This document shows, in pieces, positions 56,964-64,000 of a stretch of 64,000 nt of DNA. Numbering within the stretch: the stretch's first letter is position 1; every line of letters starts with the position of its first letter. The notes below the pieces were generated by a model. It worked only from the letters and a program-made list of their open reading frames with translations. It had not been told where the DNA came from and did no database searches. A program made the translations under genes and the position numbers. The stretch is from an uncultured Erythrobacter sp. (GTDB taxonomy: Bacteria; Pseudomonadota; Alphaproteobacteria; Sphingomonadales; Sphingomonadaceae): contig CANMSD010000001.1 in NCBI GenBank assembly GCA_947500645.1, forward strand, positions 1,116,001 to 1,180,000, read 5' to 3'.

Positions 56964-58008
56964 GCTTGAAGCGACCGCGCCGGGCCGGGTGAATCTGATC
57001 GGCGAGCACACGGACTATAATGGCGGCATGGTGCTGCCCGCAGCGCTGTCTGTGGGACTGCGCGTCGAAGTCATGAGCCGGTGTGACGAGAAAATCCATG
57101 TTCTCTCCTCTCAATTCGATGAACCGGCGATGCGAAACATCAATGATGAGATGTCCGGTCATTGGTCGGATCCGGTTGTTGGAGCGTTGCAAGAAGCGAA
57201 AAAAGTCGGCCTGATCGATGGCTCCCAGACAAGTGCTGATGTCGCGATTGTTTCGAACATCCCACCGGGAGCGGGGCTTTCATCGTCGGCGGCGTTGATC
57301 GTTGCAATACTCAAGGCCTTGGCAACCGATCGCTTTAAGTCGCGCAATGATGTGAAGATTGCCCAAGACGCGCGCCGTGTAGAAAACGAATTTATGGGCG
57401 TACCATGCGGGATCATGGACCAAATGGCGGTCGCCCTCGCCACGCCCGGCACCGCAATGGCGCTCGACACCAAGCATCTGGAATTCGATCTTGTCGCGCT
57501 GCCTACCAGCCACGAACTGGTGGTCATCCACTCGGGCCTGACCCGCAAGCTGACCGACGGTCGCTATGCAGCTCGCAAGGTCGAATGCGACGCCGCGAAG
57601 GCGCATTTCGGCACCAATGATCTGTGCCTGCTCGGTTTAGAGCAGGTCGAACAGGCCGATCTCGATGAGACGCCAAAGAAGCGCGCGCTGCATTGCGTGA
57701 CCGAGAATGCGCGCGTCTGGACTGCAATCGATGCGCTTAAGGCTGGCGATATCGCGGCGCTGGGCAAGGCCATGAATGACAGCCATGTATCGATGCGCGA
57801 CCTGTTCGAAATGTCGCTGCCCGAGATTGATGCTCTTGTCGCCAGCGCAGTTGAATTGGGCGCGGTCGGCGCGCGGCTAACCGGCGGCGGCTTTGGCGGT
57901 TGCATCGTCGCATGCATTGAGAAAGGCACGCGCGAGGACTGGCTTGCGGCATTGCTGGAAAAACATCCCAGCAGCCGTTTTATCGATGCGGTCGGCGGAG
58001 CGGACTAA
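56956..58008 (+). CDS. galK: Galactokinase
   Basis: 350 residues. GHMP kinase motifs: PGRVNLIGEHTDYNGGMVLP (galactokinase signature), the ATP loop PPGAGLSSSAALIVAI, VPCGIMDQMAVALATPGTAM and the C-terminal VGARLTGGGFGGCIVACIEK. It phosphorylates galactose with ATP in the cytoplasm and feeds galT. It is the last gene of the GH36-glpD-galT-galK operon and ends seven bases before the convergent peptidase gene. A galactose mutarotase and UDP-glucose epimerase are not in the window. Confidence 0.97.
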   Translation: MSKLEATAPGRVNLIGEHTDYNGGMVLPAALSVGLRVEVMSRCDEKIHVLSSQFDEPAMRNINDEMSGHWSDPVVGALQEAKKVGLIDGSQTSADVAIVSNIPPGAGLSSSAALIVAILKALATDRFKSRNDVKIAQDARRVENEFMGVPCGIMDQMAVALATPGTAMALDTKHLEFDLVALPTSHELVVIHSGLTRKLTDGRYAARKVECDAAKAHFGTNDLCLLGLEQVEQADLDETPKKRALHCVTENARVWTAIDALKAGDIAALGKAMNDSHVSMRDLFEMSLPEIDALVASAVELGAVGARLTGGGFGGCIVACIEKGTREDWLAALLEKHPSSRFIDAVGGAD

Positions 58009-58014
58009 GGCCGA

Positions 58015-58698
58015 TCAACCCGCGATGCTTGTCGTAAGCGACAGATATTGCTTCATCGTCCAATCGACCGCTGGCCCAACGGTGTTTTCAAGTACACCCC
58101 ATTCAGGCGCGAACCAGGTCACAGCGATCAAGCCGATAAACAGCAGCATCCCGAACGGACGCAGCTTCGCGTAGAATGGCACCAGCTTGCGCGGCAGCAA
58201 CCCCTCAAGAATATGCGAGCCGTCGAATGGCGGGATTGGCAGCAGGTTGAACAGGCCAAGGAAGACATTGATCAGAATGAAGTAGAACAACCCTTGCACG
58301 GCCAGGCTCGGCTCTTCCAGACTAGCGCCTGCGTTTAAGTCTCCGGCGAAAAGGCCCAGCAATATCGCACCGACGAAGGCCAACACGAAATTCGTCGCAG
58401 GCCCGGCTGCCGCTACCGCCATCATCCCAAAACGCGGATTGTTGAGCCGCCATGGCCGCACCGGCACTGGCTTGGCCCAGCCGAATACCGGCGCACCGGC
58501 CAGCGCCAGCCCGCCCGGGACCAGCAATGTACCGACCGGATCGACATGGCGCAGCGGATTGAGGCTCAACCGCTTCTTCTCCTGCGCGGTTGGATCACCC
58601 AGCAGCAGCGCGGCATAGCCATGCGCCACCTCGTGAAACACGATAGCGATGATGAGCGATGGGATCAGCAGGGCCGCGAGAGTTAGGGTATCTGACAT
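58015..58698 (-). CDS. Site-2-protease-family (M50) membrane peptidase
   Basis: 227 residues with about five to six membrane helices. The zinc-binding HEVAHGYAALLLGDPTAQ motif in the first helix region and the third ligand in NLLPIPPFDGSHILEGLLPR are both present, as is the AAAGPATNFVLAFVGAILLG spacer typical of bacterial SpoIVFB/Rv-type short site-2 proteases. It would cleave a membrane-bound substrate within the inner membrane. No partner is evident. It starts after tdk in the same orientation (24 bases). Confidence 0.9.
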   Translation of the reverse strand: MSDTLTLAALLIPSLIIAIVFHEVAHGYAALLLGDPTAQEKKRLSLNPLRHVDPVGTLLVPGGLALAGAPVFGWAKPVPVRPWRLNNPRFGMMAVAAAGPATNFVLAFVGAILLGLFAGDLNAGASLEEPSLAVQGLFYFILINVFLGLFNLLPIPPFDGSHILEGLLPRKLVPFYAKLRPFGMLLFIGLIAVTWFAPEWGVLENTVGPAVDWTMKQYLSLTTSIAG

Positions 58699-58722
58699 TC
58701 GAGGTAAGTAGGTGTTGGCAGC

Positions 58723-59301
58723 CTAACCCGCCAGAGCCTCGCTGAAATGCTTGCGGCACAGCGCCAGATAGCGGTCGTTGCCGCCGATCTCGGTCTGCGC
58801 GCCTTCCTTCACTGCCTTGCCCGCTTCGTCGACGCGCAGGTTCATCGTCGCTTTGCGCCCACAATGGCACACCGCCTTCAGCTCGACCAAAGCATCCGCA
58901 ATGCCGAGCAACGCGGCGGATCCGGGGAACAACTCGCCCTGAAAATCGGTGCGCAGGCCGTAACATAGCACGGGAATTCCATGCGCGTCGGCCAACCGTG
59001 CAAGCTGCCACACCTGCGCTTTGGTAAGGAATTGCGCCTCATCGAGCAGCACGCAGCCAATTGGCTTCTCGGCATGCTCCTCCACAACATGACTCTCGAT
59101 ATCGGTCTCGCCGTCAAACCGTCGCGCATCGCTCGCCAGTCCGATCCGGCTGCTGATTGCACCGAAACCGGGCCGGTCATCGATCGCCGCCGTCCACAGC
59201 GACACCCGCATCCCCTGCTCGCCGTAATTGAACGCGGTTTGCAGCAGCGTGCTGCTCTTGCCCGCATTCATGCTCGCAAAATAGAAGTAGAGCTTCGCCA
59301 T
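58723..59301 (-). CDS. tdk: Thymidine kinase (type II)
   Basis: 192 residues from ATG 59301 ([16 protein letters not shown]); an ORF extension to 59334 adds nothing. Walker [21 protein letters not shown], the [18 protein letters not shown] segment with the catalytic Glu, [20 protein letters not shown], and the zinc-binding [12 protein letters not shown] with CRKHF near the end. It phosphorylates thymidine for salvage. It is followed by the M50 peptidase gene on the same strand. Confidence 0.95.
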   Translation of the reverse strand: MAKLYFYFASMNAGKSSTLLQTAFNYGEQGMRVSLWTAAIDDRPGFGAISSRIGLASDARRFDGETDIESHVVEEHAEKPIGCVLLDEAQFLTKAQVWQLARLADAHGIPVLCYGLRTDFQGELFPGSAALLGIADALVELKAVCHCGRKATMNLRVDEAGKAVKEGAQTEIGGNDRYLALCRKHFSEALAG

Positions 59302-59433
59302 CGCGCAAGAAGCTAGCCCGGTTGCGCGCGCCACGCCAGCTGTGGCTAGAGCTCATTAACAGGGCAGACAGGTGCGAACCGCAATGCTAGCCATCACAAC
59401 CAGATAACGACATTCTCTTGGGGACATTTATCC

Positions 59434-61050
59434 ATGGCAAGCGCGGCTCCGGCACCCGATCAAAACCAAGGCATGGGCGGATTTCTGGGCTGGATCGAGC
59501 GTAGCGGCAACAAGCTGCCTGATCCGGTTTTCCTGTTCTTCTGGCTGATCGCGATCCTCGTAGTGATCTCAATCGTCGCAAGCGCGATGGACCTTTCCGC
59601 TGCGCACCCGACAGAGATCGATCCGGACACGGGCGCAGCGAGAGTTATCTCTGCCACCAGCCTGTTCAGCGCTGAAAACATTCAGAAACTCTGGGTGGAG
59701 ATGCCCAAGACCTTCACCCACTTCCACCCGCTCGGATATGTGCTGGTGGTGATGCTCGGTGCAGGTGTAGCCGAACGCGCCGGCCTGTTTGGAACCGCCA
59801 TGCGTGCGGGTGTGCGCAATGCGCCAAAGGCGCTTTTGACGCCAATTGTCGTTCTGGTCGGAATGCTCGGAAACCTCGCGGCAGATGCGGCCTATGTCGT
59901 GCTGATTCCGCTGGCTGGGATCATCTTCCATGCTGCGGGGCGGCATCCGGTCGCAGGAATTGCCGCGACCTTTGCCGGGGTGTCAGGCGGTTTCTCGGCA
60001 AACCTCGTCCCTGGCCAACTCGACGCCCTTCTGTTCGGCATTACCGAGGCGGCGGTTGAAACTGTCTTCGGCGATTTCACCGCCAACATTGCGGGCAATT
60101 GGTACTTCATCGCGGCGATGACCTTCGTCTTCCTGCCGGTGATCTGGTACGTTACGGACAAGGTCATCGAGCCGCGCCTCGGCACATGGAACGCCGCGAA
60201 TGCGGGTCGCCCGGCTGATGATGAGGAAAGCGACCGCCCGCTTTCCGACGGCGAGCGCAAGGGTCTGCGCAATGCGGGCCTGGCCATTTTGGGCGTGATC
60301 GCGCTGTGGCTGGGCTTCACCTTCGGTCCGGGCACGCCTCTGATTGATGAGACCGCCAGCGCCGAAGCGCAGTTGAACCCGTTCTACCAGAGCCTGGTCG
60401 GTGGCTTTTTCCTGCTCTTCCTGCTCGCCGCATGGGCCTATGGTAAGGGCGCGGGCACGATCAATGATCACCGCGACCTCGTAAAAATGATGTCGGGCGC
60501 GATGGAGGATCTCGCCTACTATCTCGTGCTCGCCTTCGCTGCCGCGCACTTTGTAGCGATGTTTACATGGTCGAACCTAGGTCTGATCTTGGCAGTGAAC
60601 GGTGCAGACTTTCTTGGAAGCACCGGCCTACCAGCCTGGGCACTGCTCGCCGCGATCATCCTCGTTTCCGGCCTGCTCAACCTGTTCGTCGGCTCCGCCA
60701 GCGCGAAATGGGCGCTGCTTTCGCCGGTCATGGTGCCGATGCTGATGCTGCTCGGCATTTCGCCCGAGATGGCCACCGCCGCCTACCGTGTGGGCGATGG
60801 CGCGACCAATATCATCACGCCGTTGATGGTCTACTTCCCGTTGATCCTGATCTTCTGCCAGCGCTGGGACAAGAATTTCGGCCTCGGCAGTCTGGCGGCG
60901 ATCATGCTGCCGTTCTCGATCGGGCTGATGATCTCCGGCCTCGCGCTGACCATTGGCTGGGTCGTGCTCGACCTGCCGCTTGGCCCGGGTGCAAGCGTGT
61001 TCATCGACATACCGACCACGGTTCCGGTCGATCCTGCGGTCGCAAGCTAG
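59434..61050 (+). CDS. AbgT-family transporter (p-aminobenzoyl-glutamate importer or MtrF-like exporter)
   Basis: 538 residues with about 12 membrane segments. AbgT features: GFLGWIERSGNKLPDPVFLF, FFWLIAILVVISIVASAMD, HFHPLGYVLVVMLGAGVAER, LTPIVVLVGMLGNLAADAAY, ISPEMATAAYRVGDGATNII and TPLMVYFPLILIFCQRW. The family includes E. coli AbgT and drug/sulfonamide-exporting MtrF, and function cannot be told apart from the sequence alone. It is preceded by CTTGGGGACATTTATCC, giving a modest ribosome-binding site. It is monocistronic, divergent from tdk. Confidence 0.92.
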   Translation: MASAAPAPDQNQGMGGFLGWIERSGNKLPDPVFLFFWLIAILVVISIVASAMDLSAAHPTEIDPDTGAARVISATSLFSAENIQKLWVEMPKTFTHFHPLGYVLVVMLGAGVAERAGLFGTAMRAGVRNAPKALLTPIVVLVGMLGNLAADAAYVVLIPLAGIIFHAAGRHPVAGIAATFAGVSGGFSANLVPGQLDALLFGITEAAVETVFGDFTANIAGNWYFIAAMTFVFLPVIWYVTDKVIEPRLGTWNAANAGRPADDEESDRPLSDGERKGLRNAGLAILGVIALWLGFTFGPGTPLIDETASAEAQLNPFYQSLVGGFFLLFLLAAWAYGKGAGTINDHRDLVKMMSGAMEDLAYYLVLAFAAAHFVAMFTWSNLGLILAVNGADFLGSTGLPAWALLAAIILVSGLLNLFVGSASAKWALLSPVMVPMLMLLGISPEMATAAYRVGDGATNIITPLMVYFPLILIFCQRWDKNFGLGSLAAIMLPFSIGLMISGLALTIGWVVLDLPLGPGASVFIDIPTTVPVDPAVAS

Positions 61051-61145
61051 CCGGAACGAAGCGTCCGCACAGATGGTTCATTGCAGGTTAGGCCCGGCGT
61101 AACTATGACCTGCGGCGGAAGGGTTAGAGAATGGGAGAGATACCT

Positions 61146-61748
61146 ATGACGACCCACTGTGCCCGCTTTCCAAGTGTGACCGTGCCCAAGGCGCTGCTGA
61201 TTCCACTGCTGGCGTTCTTTGCGCTCGCCAATTCATCCGCGCCGCTCAATTACGTGCTCGATGCGAGTGCCAGCAGCGTGTCTGCGAAGGTGCCGTTCTT
61301 CGGTCTGTCCAGCAAAACCGCCAAGTTCCCCCGGATGGAGGGCCGCGTCACCATCGTGCCCGATCGCCCGCAGGCGGCCGTGGTTGACGTGACGTTCGAT
61401 GCAGCATCGATTGAAGCACCGGATAAGGTCACTCTTAATCGCCTGCGCGGCGAGAAGTTCTTCTGGGTCGAGAAATATCCGACCATCCGCTTTGTCGGGC
61501 GCGAGCTTAACATGACGAGCGCGACCAAAGGCGTGGTCAAAGGCAGGCTGACCGCACGCGGCGTGACCCGCGATGAGACGCTGAACGTGACCTTCGATAC
61601 ACCGCCGCAAAGCGCACCCGCCGGTCAGGCGATCAATCTAACCGGCGCGATGACGATCGACCGGCGCAATTACGGCATGAAATCGTATCAGTTGATCGTC
61701 GGCAAGAAGGTGAAGATCAGCCTGCGCGCACGGATGCTGCCGCGCTAA
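61146..61748 (+). CDS. YceI family protein
   Basis: 200 residues from ATG 61146, preceded by GGGAGAGATACCT; an ATG at 61131 is also in frame. A signal peptide (KALLIPLLAFFALANSSAPL) precedes a lipocalin-like beta-barrel: NYVLDASASSVSAKVPFFGL, VVDVTFDAASIEAPD, KFFWVEKYPTIRFVGRELNM, GRLTARGVTRDETLNVTF and DRRNYGMKSYQLIVGKKVKI. YceI proteins bind isoprenoid-type lipids in the periplasm; the ligand here is unknown. It converges on the MarR-GNAT gene with eight bases between them. Confidence 0.9.
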   Translation: MTTHCARFPSVTVPKALLIPLLAFFALANSSAPLNYVLDASASSVSAKVPFFGLSSKTAKFPRMEGRVTIVPDRPQAAVVDVTFDAASIEAPDKVTLNRLRGEKFFWVEKYPTIRFVGRELNMTSATKGVVKGRLTARGVTRDETLNVTFDTPPQSAPAGQAINLTGAMTIDRRNYGMKSYQLIVGKKVKISLRARMLPR

Positions 61749-61756
61749 GGTAAGGC

Positions 61757-62674
61757 TCACAATTCGAGCAGCCAGTGCTCGCTCGTCTCTTCCTTACCGA
61801 ATTCGTTCTGAACCTCGGTCTCGATGACCTTGTAGCCTTCCTTGGCGTAGATAGAGCGCGCGCTGTGTAACACGGCGTGGGTCCATAGGACGATCCGCTC
61901 ATACCCCGCCTGCCGCGCAAACTCGCTGCATTGCCGCACAAGAGCTGCGCCTATACCGAGGCCCCGCGCCTCCGCTTCGACATAGAGCAGGCGCAGGCGT
62001 GCGGTGCGCTCGTCCTCCTCGACCAGAAAGACTGAGCCGAGCATGCGGCTGCCGCGTTCGGCAATCCAGCATTGTTCGCGGCCCGGCTTGAAATCACGCA
62101 GGAAGTTGGCCGCGATTTCCAGGATGAGCGCTTCGAGCTTATCGCCCCACCCATAGCCTTCGCTGTAGATGATCGCCTGACGGGCGGAGACCATACCCAT
62201 GTCGCCGGGTCGGAAGGTGCGCATGCTCCAATCGCGCTCAGTATTTTCGAACAGAAGATCGCCAGCCTGTGACAGGGCCGATTGCAATCGGACGGCGCTG
62301 TCCTGATCGAGTTCGCCGAGCATGCTGGCTGTCTTGGCCGCTGTCACCTGATCGAGCGCTTCGAACTCGCGTCGCCCTAGTGTTGTCAGGGAAAGCGGTC
62401 TTTGACGGGCATCTTTTCCGGTGCCGCGTTCAACCCAGCCGCGGCGAACCAGAGCCGCGACAGTCCGGCTGAGATAGCCGGGATCAAGGTCCAGCACGTG
62501 CGCGATGTCGCGCGCAAGCACCGGCTGCCTTTCGCGAATCTCGTAGACCACACGCGCTTCCACTAGCGTAAGATCGCCGCCCATGTAGCGCGGTTCCAAC
62601 AGTCCCATCAGTCGCGAGAAGTCGCGGTTGAATGCGCGCAATTGCGGCACGGCCTGTTCGATTGCTGGCGTCAT
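61757..62674 (-). CDS. MarR-type regulator fused to a GNAT acetyltransferase
   Basis: 305 residues in two parts. Residues about 1-145 form a MarR winged helix: DFSRLMGLLEPRYMGGDLTL, VYEIRERQPVLARDIAHVLD, DPGYLSRTVAALVRRGWVER and DARQRPLSLTTLGRREFEAL. Residues about 150-305 form a GNAT domain: QCWIAERGSRMLGSVFLVEE, RLRLLYVEAEARGLGIGAAL (the R/Q-x-x-G-x-G/A acetyl-CoA loop), VRQCSEFARQAGYERIVLWT and SARSIYAKEGYKVIETE. This two-domain form is common in bacteria; its targets are unknown. It is monocistronic, between YceI and rbfA. Confidence 0.9.
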   Translation of the reverse strand: MTPAIEQAVPQLRAFNRDFSRLMGLLEPRYMGGDLTLVEARVVYEIRERQPVLARDIAHVLDLDPGYLSRTVAALVRRGWVERGTGKDARQRPLSLTTLGRREFEALDQVTAAKTASMLGELDQDSAVRLQSALSQAGDLLFENTERDWSMRTFRPGDMGMVSARQAIIYSEGYGWGDKLEALILEIAANFLRDFKPGREQCWIAERGSRMLGSVFLVEEDERTARLRLLYVEAEARGLGIGAALVRQCSEFARQAGYERIVLWTHAVLHSARSIYAKEGYKVIETEVQNEFGKEETSEHWLLEL

Positions 62675-62799
62675 AGCTCGAGGCTAGAATATTAGTTGCC
62701 AATGTCAACTATTGAGATGATGCAGCAGCCAGCGTCCGCCAGGGCGGCTAGATACAAGAATCGTTGTCAAAAAATGTCGGCGCTGCGGCGAGCAGCGAC

Positions 62800-63219
62800 C
62801 TACTGATCAGGCTCTGCTTCACATTCGCTATCGAGATCGCGCGCGACTTTGGGATCGCGCAGCAGAGTTTCGATCCGATCCGCCTCGTCAAAGCCCTCAT
62901 CGGCGCGGAACTTGAGCTTGGGGGCGAATTTAAGTCCCAACCGCTTGGCCACTTCGCGCTGGAGAAAGGCGGTGTTCTGCCGCAGCGCTTTCACCACCTC
63001 ATCCTCCTCCGCGCCCAGCAGTGGCTTCACATAGGCAGTAGCATTGCGCAGGTCGGGCGTCATGCGCACTTCGGTCACAGCAATGTTGGACGCGCTCACC
63101 ACATCATCATGCACTTCCTGCCGCGCGAGCAGCTCGGACAGGATATGGCGCACGCGCTCACCCACTTTGAGAACGCGGACCGAATGCTGTTCTGCAGTAA
63201 ATTCTTGGCGGCGCGCCAT
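62800..63219 (-). CDS. rbfA: Ribosome-binding factor A
   Basis: 139 residues. RbfA features: [40 protein letters not shown] (the characteristic V-x-M/V-S-P-D/L stretch), [20 protein letters not shown] and [20 protein letters not shown], ending with [12 protein letters not shown]. It binds the 30S subunit in late 16S maturation. Here it lies four bases after a DUF1697 gene instead of next to truB. Confidence 0.95.
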   Translation of the reverse strand: MARRQEFTAEQHSVRVLKVGERVRHILSELLARQEVHDDVVSASNIAVTEVRMTPDLRNATAYVKPLLGAEEDEVVKALRQNTAFLQREVAKRLGLKFAPKLKFRADEGFDEADRIETLLRDPKVARDLDSECEAEPDQ

Positions 63220-63223
63220 CGTA

Positions 63224-63769
63224 TCAGTCCATCTTCGCGAGGATATTTTTCAGAGAGTTCATGTTGCGCGCGGTACCGCGACAATCAAGTCTCCGCTCAA
63301 GGAATTTGCTTGAGAGATCGGACACGCCCACGCCGTGAACGTAGTCGAGATAGAGCACCCGATCACCGAGCGCGAGCCGTTCGCTCCCCTTGCCTTTGTA
63401 CTCCTCTAGCAAGGCATCGAAACGCTTTGGTTCAGGCTGACCGCTGAGAAAGATAGAATGCACCATCTTGTCAGAGCCGTGTTCGGGGCCAGTACCGTGA
63501 AACGGATTGTCGGTGATGGCCGCACGCACCTCGTCACGGGTGCGGATCATCGCGCAGCTGGCAAAGCCAAAACGATCGGCGACGATTTTCTCAAGCTGTG
63601 CCTCCAGCTTCGGGATCCCTGCTTTGCTCGTGAACACGACATTCCCGCTCGCCGCGACGGTTTCAACATGGCGAAAGCCTTCGTCAGCAAGAGCGGCCTT
63701 CAAGTCGACCATCTTGACGCGATTGCCCCCGATATTGATGCTGCCCAATAGGGCGAGCAAACGAGCCAT
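63224..63769 (-). CDS. DUF1697 family protein
   Basis: 181 residues. Typical pattern: [70 protein letters not shown], and a C-terminal [20 protein letters not shown]. The family has a conserved two-subdomain fold but no established activity. It overlaps the upstream thioesterase stop by ATGA and is followed by rbfA after four bases, so the three are cotranscribed. Confidence 0.88.
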   Translation of the reverse strand: MARLLALLGSINIGGNRVKMVDLKAALADEGFRHVETVAASGNVVFTSKAGIPKLEAQLEKIVADRFGFASCAMIRTRDEVRAAITDNPFHGTGPEHGSDKMVHSIFLSGQPEPKRFDALLEEYKGKGSERLALGDRVLYLDYVHGVGVSDLSSKFLERRLDCRGTARNMNSLKNILAKMD

Positions 63770-64000
63770 CAGAAACTCTCCGGTACATCGGTGGGGATTG
63801 CGGTCGATGTCGCGCGGGCAAGCAGCGCACCAGCCTCGTCGAACAGTTCTCCTTCGAGAAACGCCACGCGCCGGCCATGTTTCACCACACGGCCCCTGGC
63901 GATGATCGGCGCAAGCGGGACCATGGAGACGAAGGTCAAGTTCATGTCGAGATTGAGCGGCAGTTTGGTGCCATGTTCGCTGCCCTCGGTCACGGCCAGC
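63769..64000 (-). CDS. PaaI-type hotdog thioesterase, C-terminal part
   Basis: The C-terminal about 77 residues of a protein that continues beyond the right edge. Readable hotdog features: NLDMNLTFVSMVPLAPIIAR, then GRVVKHGRRVAFLEGELFDE and AGALLARATSTAIPTDVP, the last strands and end typical of PaaI-like acyl-CoA thioesterases. The catalytic part with the N-terminal helix lies outside the window. The stop codon at 63769-63771 overlaps the DUF1697 start as ATGA. Confidence 0.8.
   Translation of the reverse strand, partial: LAVTEGSEHGTKLPLNLDMNLTFVSMVPLAPIIARGRVVKHGRRVAFLEGELFDEAGALLARATSTAIPTDVPESF

Noticed and set aside
61717..61941. Small open frame overlapping YceI and MarR-GNAT ends
   Set aside because: It overlaps two well-supported genes in a different frame and has no features of its own.

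Overview
The window looks like a chromosomal segment of a marine-type alphaproteobacterium of the Sphingomonadales (Erythrobacter/Altererythrobacter-like). Reasons: a GcrA cell-cycle regulator, a Caulobacter/Xanthomonas-type TonB receptor without SusD, a truB-rpsO-pnp block, HspQ, and moderately high GC. This taxonomic call is inference from gene content only.

Region 1 (1-31.1 kb) is an RTX locus. A single minus-strand reading frame stays open from an ATG at 28627 to the left edge, giving at least 9,542 codons, and its C-terminus lies outside the window. From N to C it holds a helical and hydrophobic N-terminal part, an EF-hand-like block, about 24 modules of RTX nonapeptides plus the haemolysin-associated domain, cadherin-like tandem-95 repeats interrupted by a second RTX block, 14 dystroglycan/He_PIG-type repeats of about 97 residues, and the start of what looks like a family 2 carbohydrate-binding module. 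Just upstream, in the same orientation, are an Imm11/DUF1629-like protein and a small two-helix membrane protein. Divergent from these is a HlyC-type toxin-activating lysine acyltransferase (30017-30643). Next to it lies a broken HlyD (type I secretion adaptor) remnant carrying an in-frame stop, then an unidentified coding fragment and a tRNA-Ser(CGA). Together these suggest a very large, possibly acylated RTX adhesin or toxin whose full secretion machinery is not in the window.

Region 2 (32-44.9 kb) is mostly housekeeping: hspQ, an ABC-2 permease, gcrA, a DUF1993 protein, a DUF481 outer-membrane protein, a LytTR regulator with an alpha/beta hydrolase, a methyltransferase, a spermidine-synthase-like protein with an aspartoacylase-like amidohydrolase, then pnp, rpsO and truB.

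Region 3 (44.9-58 kb) is an alpha-galactoside utilisation locus. One arm (minus strand) encodes an AraC regulator, a TonB-dependent receptor, an exported GH27 alpha-galactosidase and an SSS-family symporter. The other arm (plus strand) encodes a GH36 alpha-galactosidase, glycerol-3-phosphate dehydrogenase, galT and galK with overlapping ends. A shared 28-bp motif lies upstream of both arms and is a candidate AraC operator. The pairing of alpha-galactosidases with glpD suggests a galactosyl-glycerol substrate (floridoside or galactolipid headgroups).

Region 4 (58-64 kb) holds a site-2-protease-like peptidase, thymidine kinase, an AbgT transporter, a YceI protein, a MarR-GNAT fusion, rbfA, a DUF1697 protein and the C-terminal end of a hotdog thioesterase. 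rbfA is about 18 kb from its usual partner truB. No CRISPR array, intact insertion sequence or prophage was seen.
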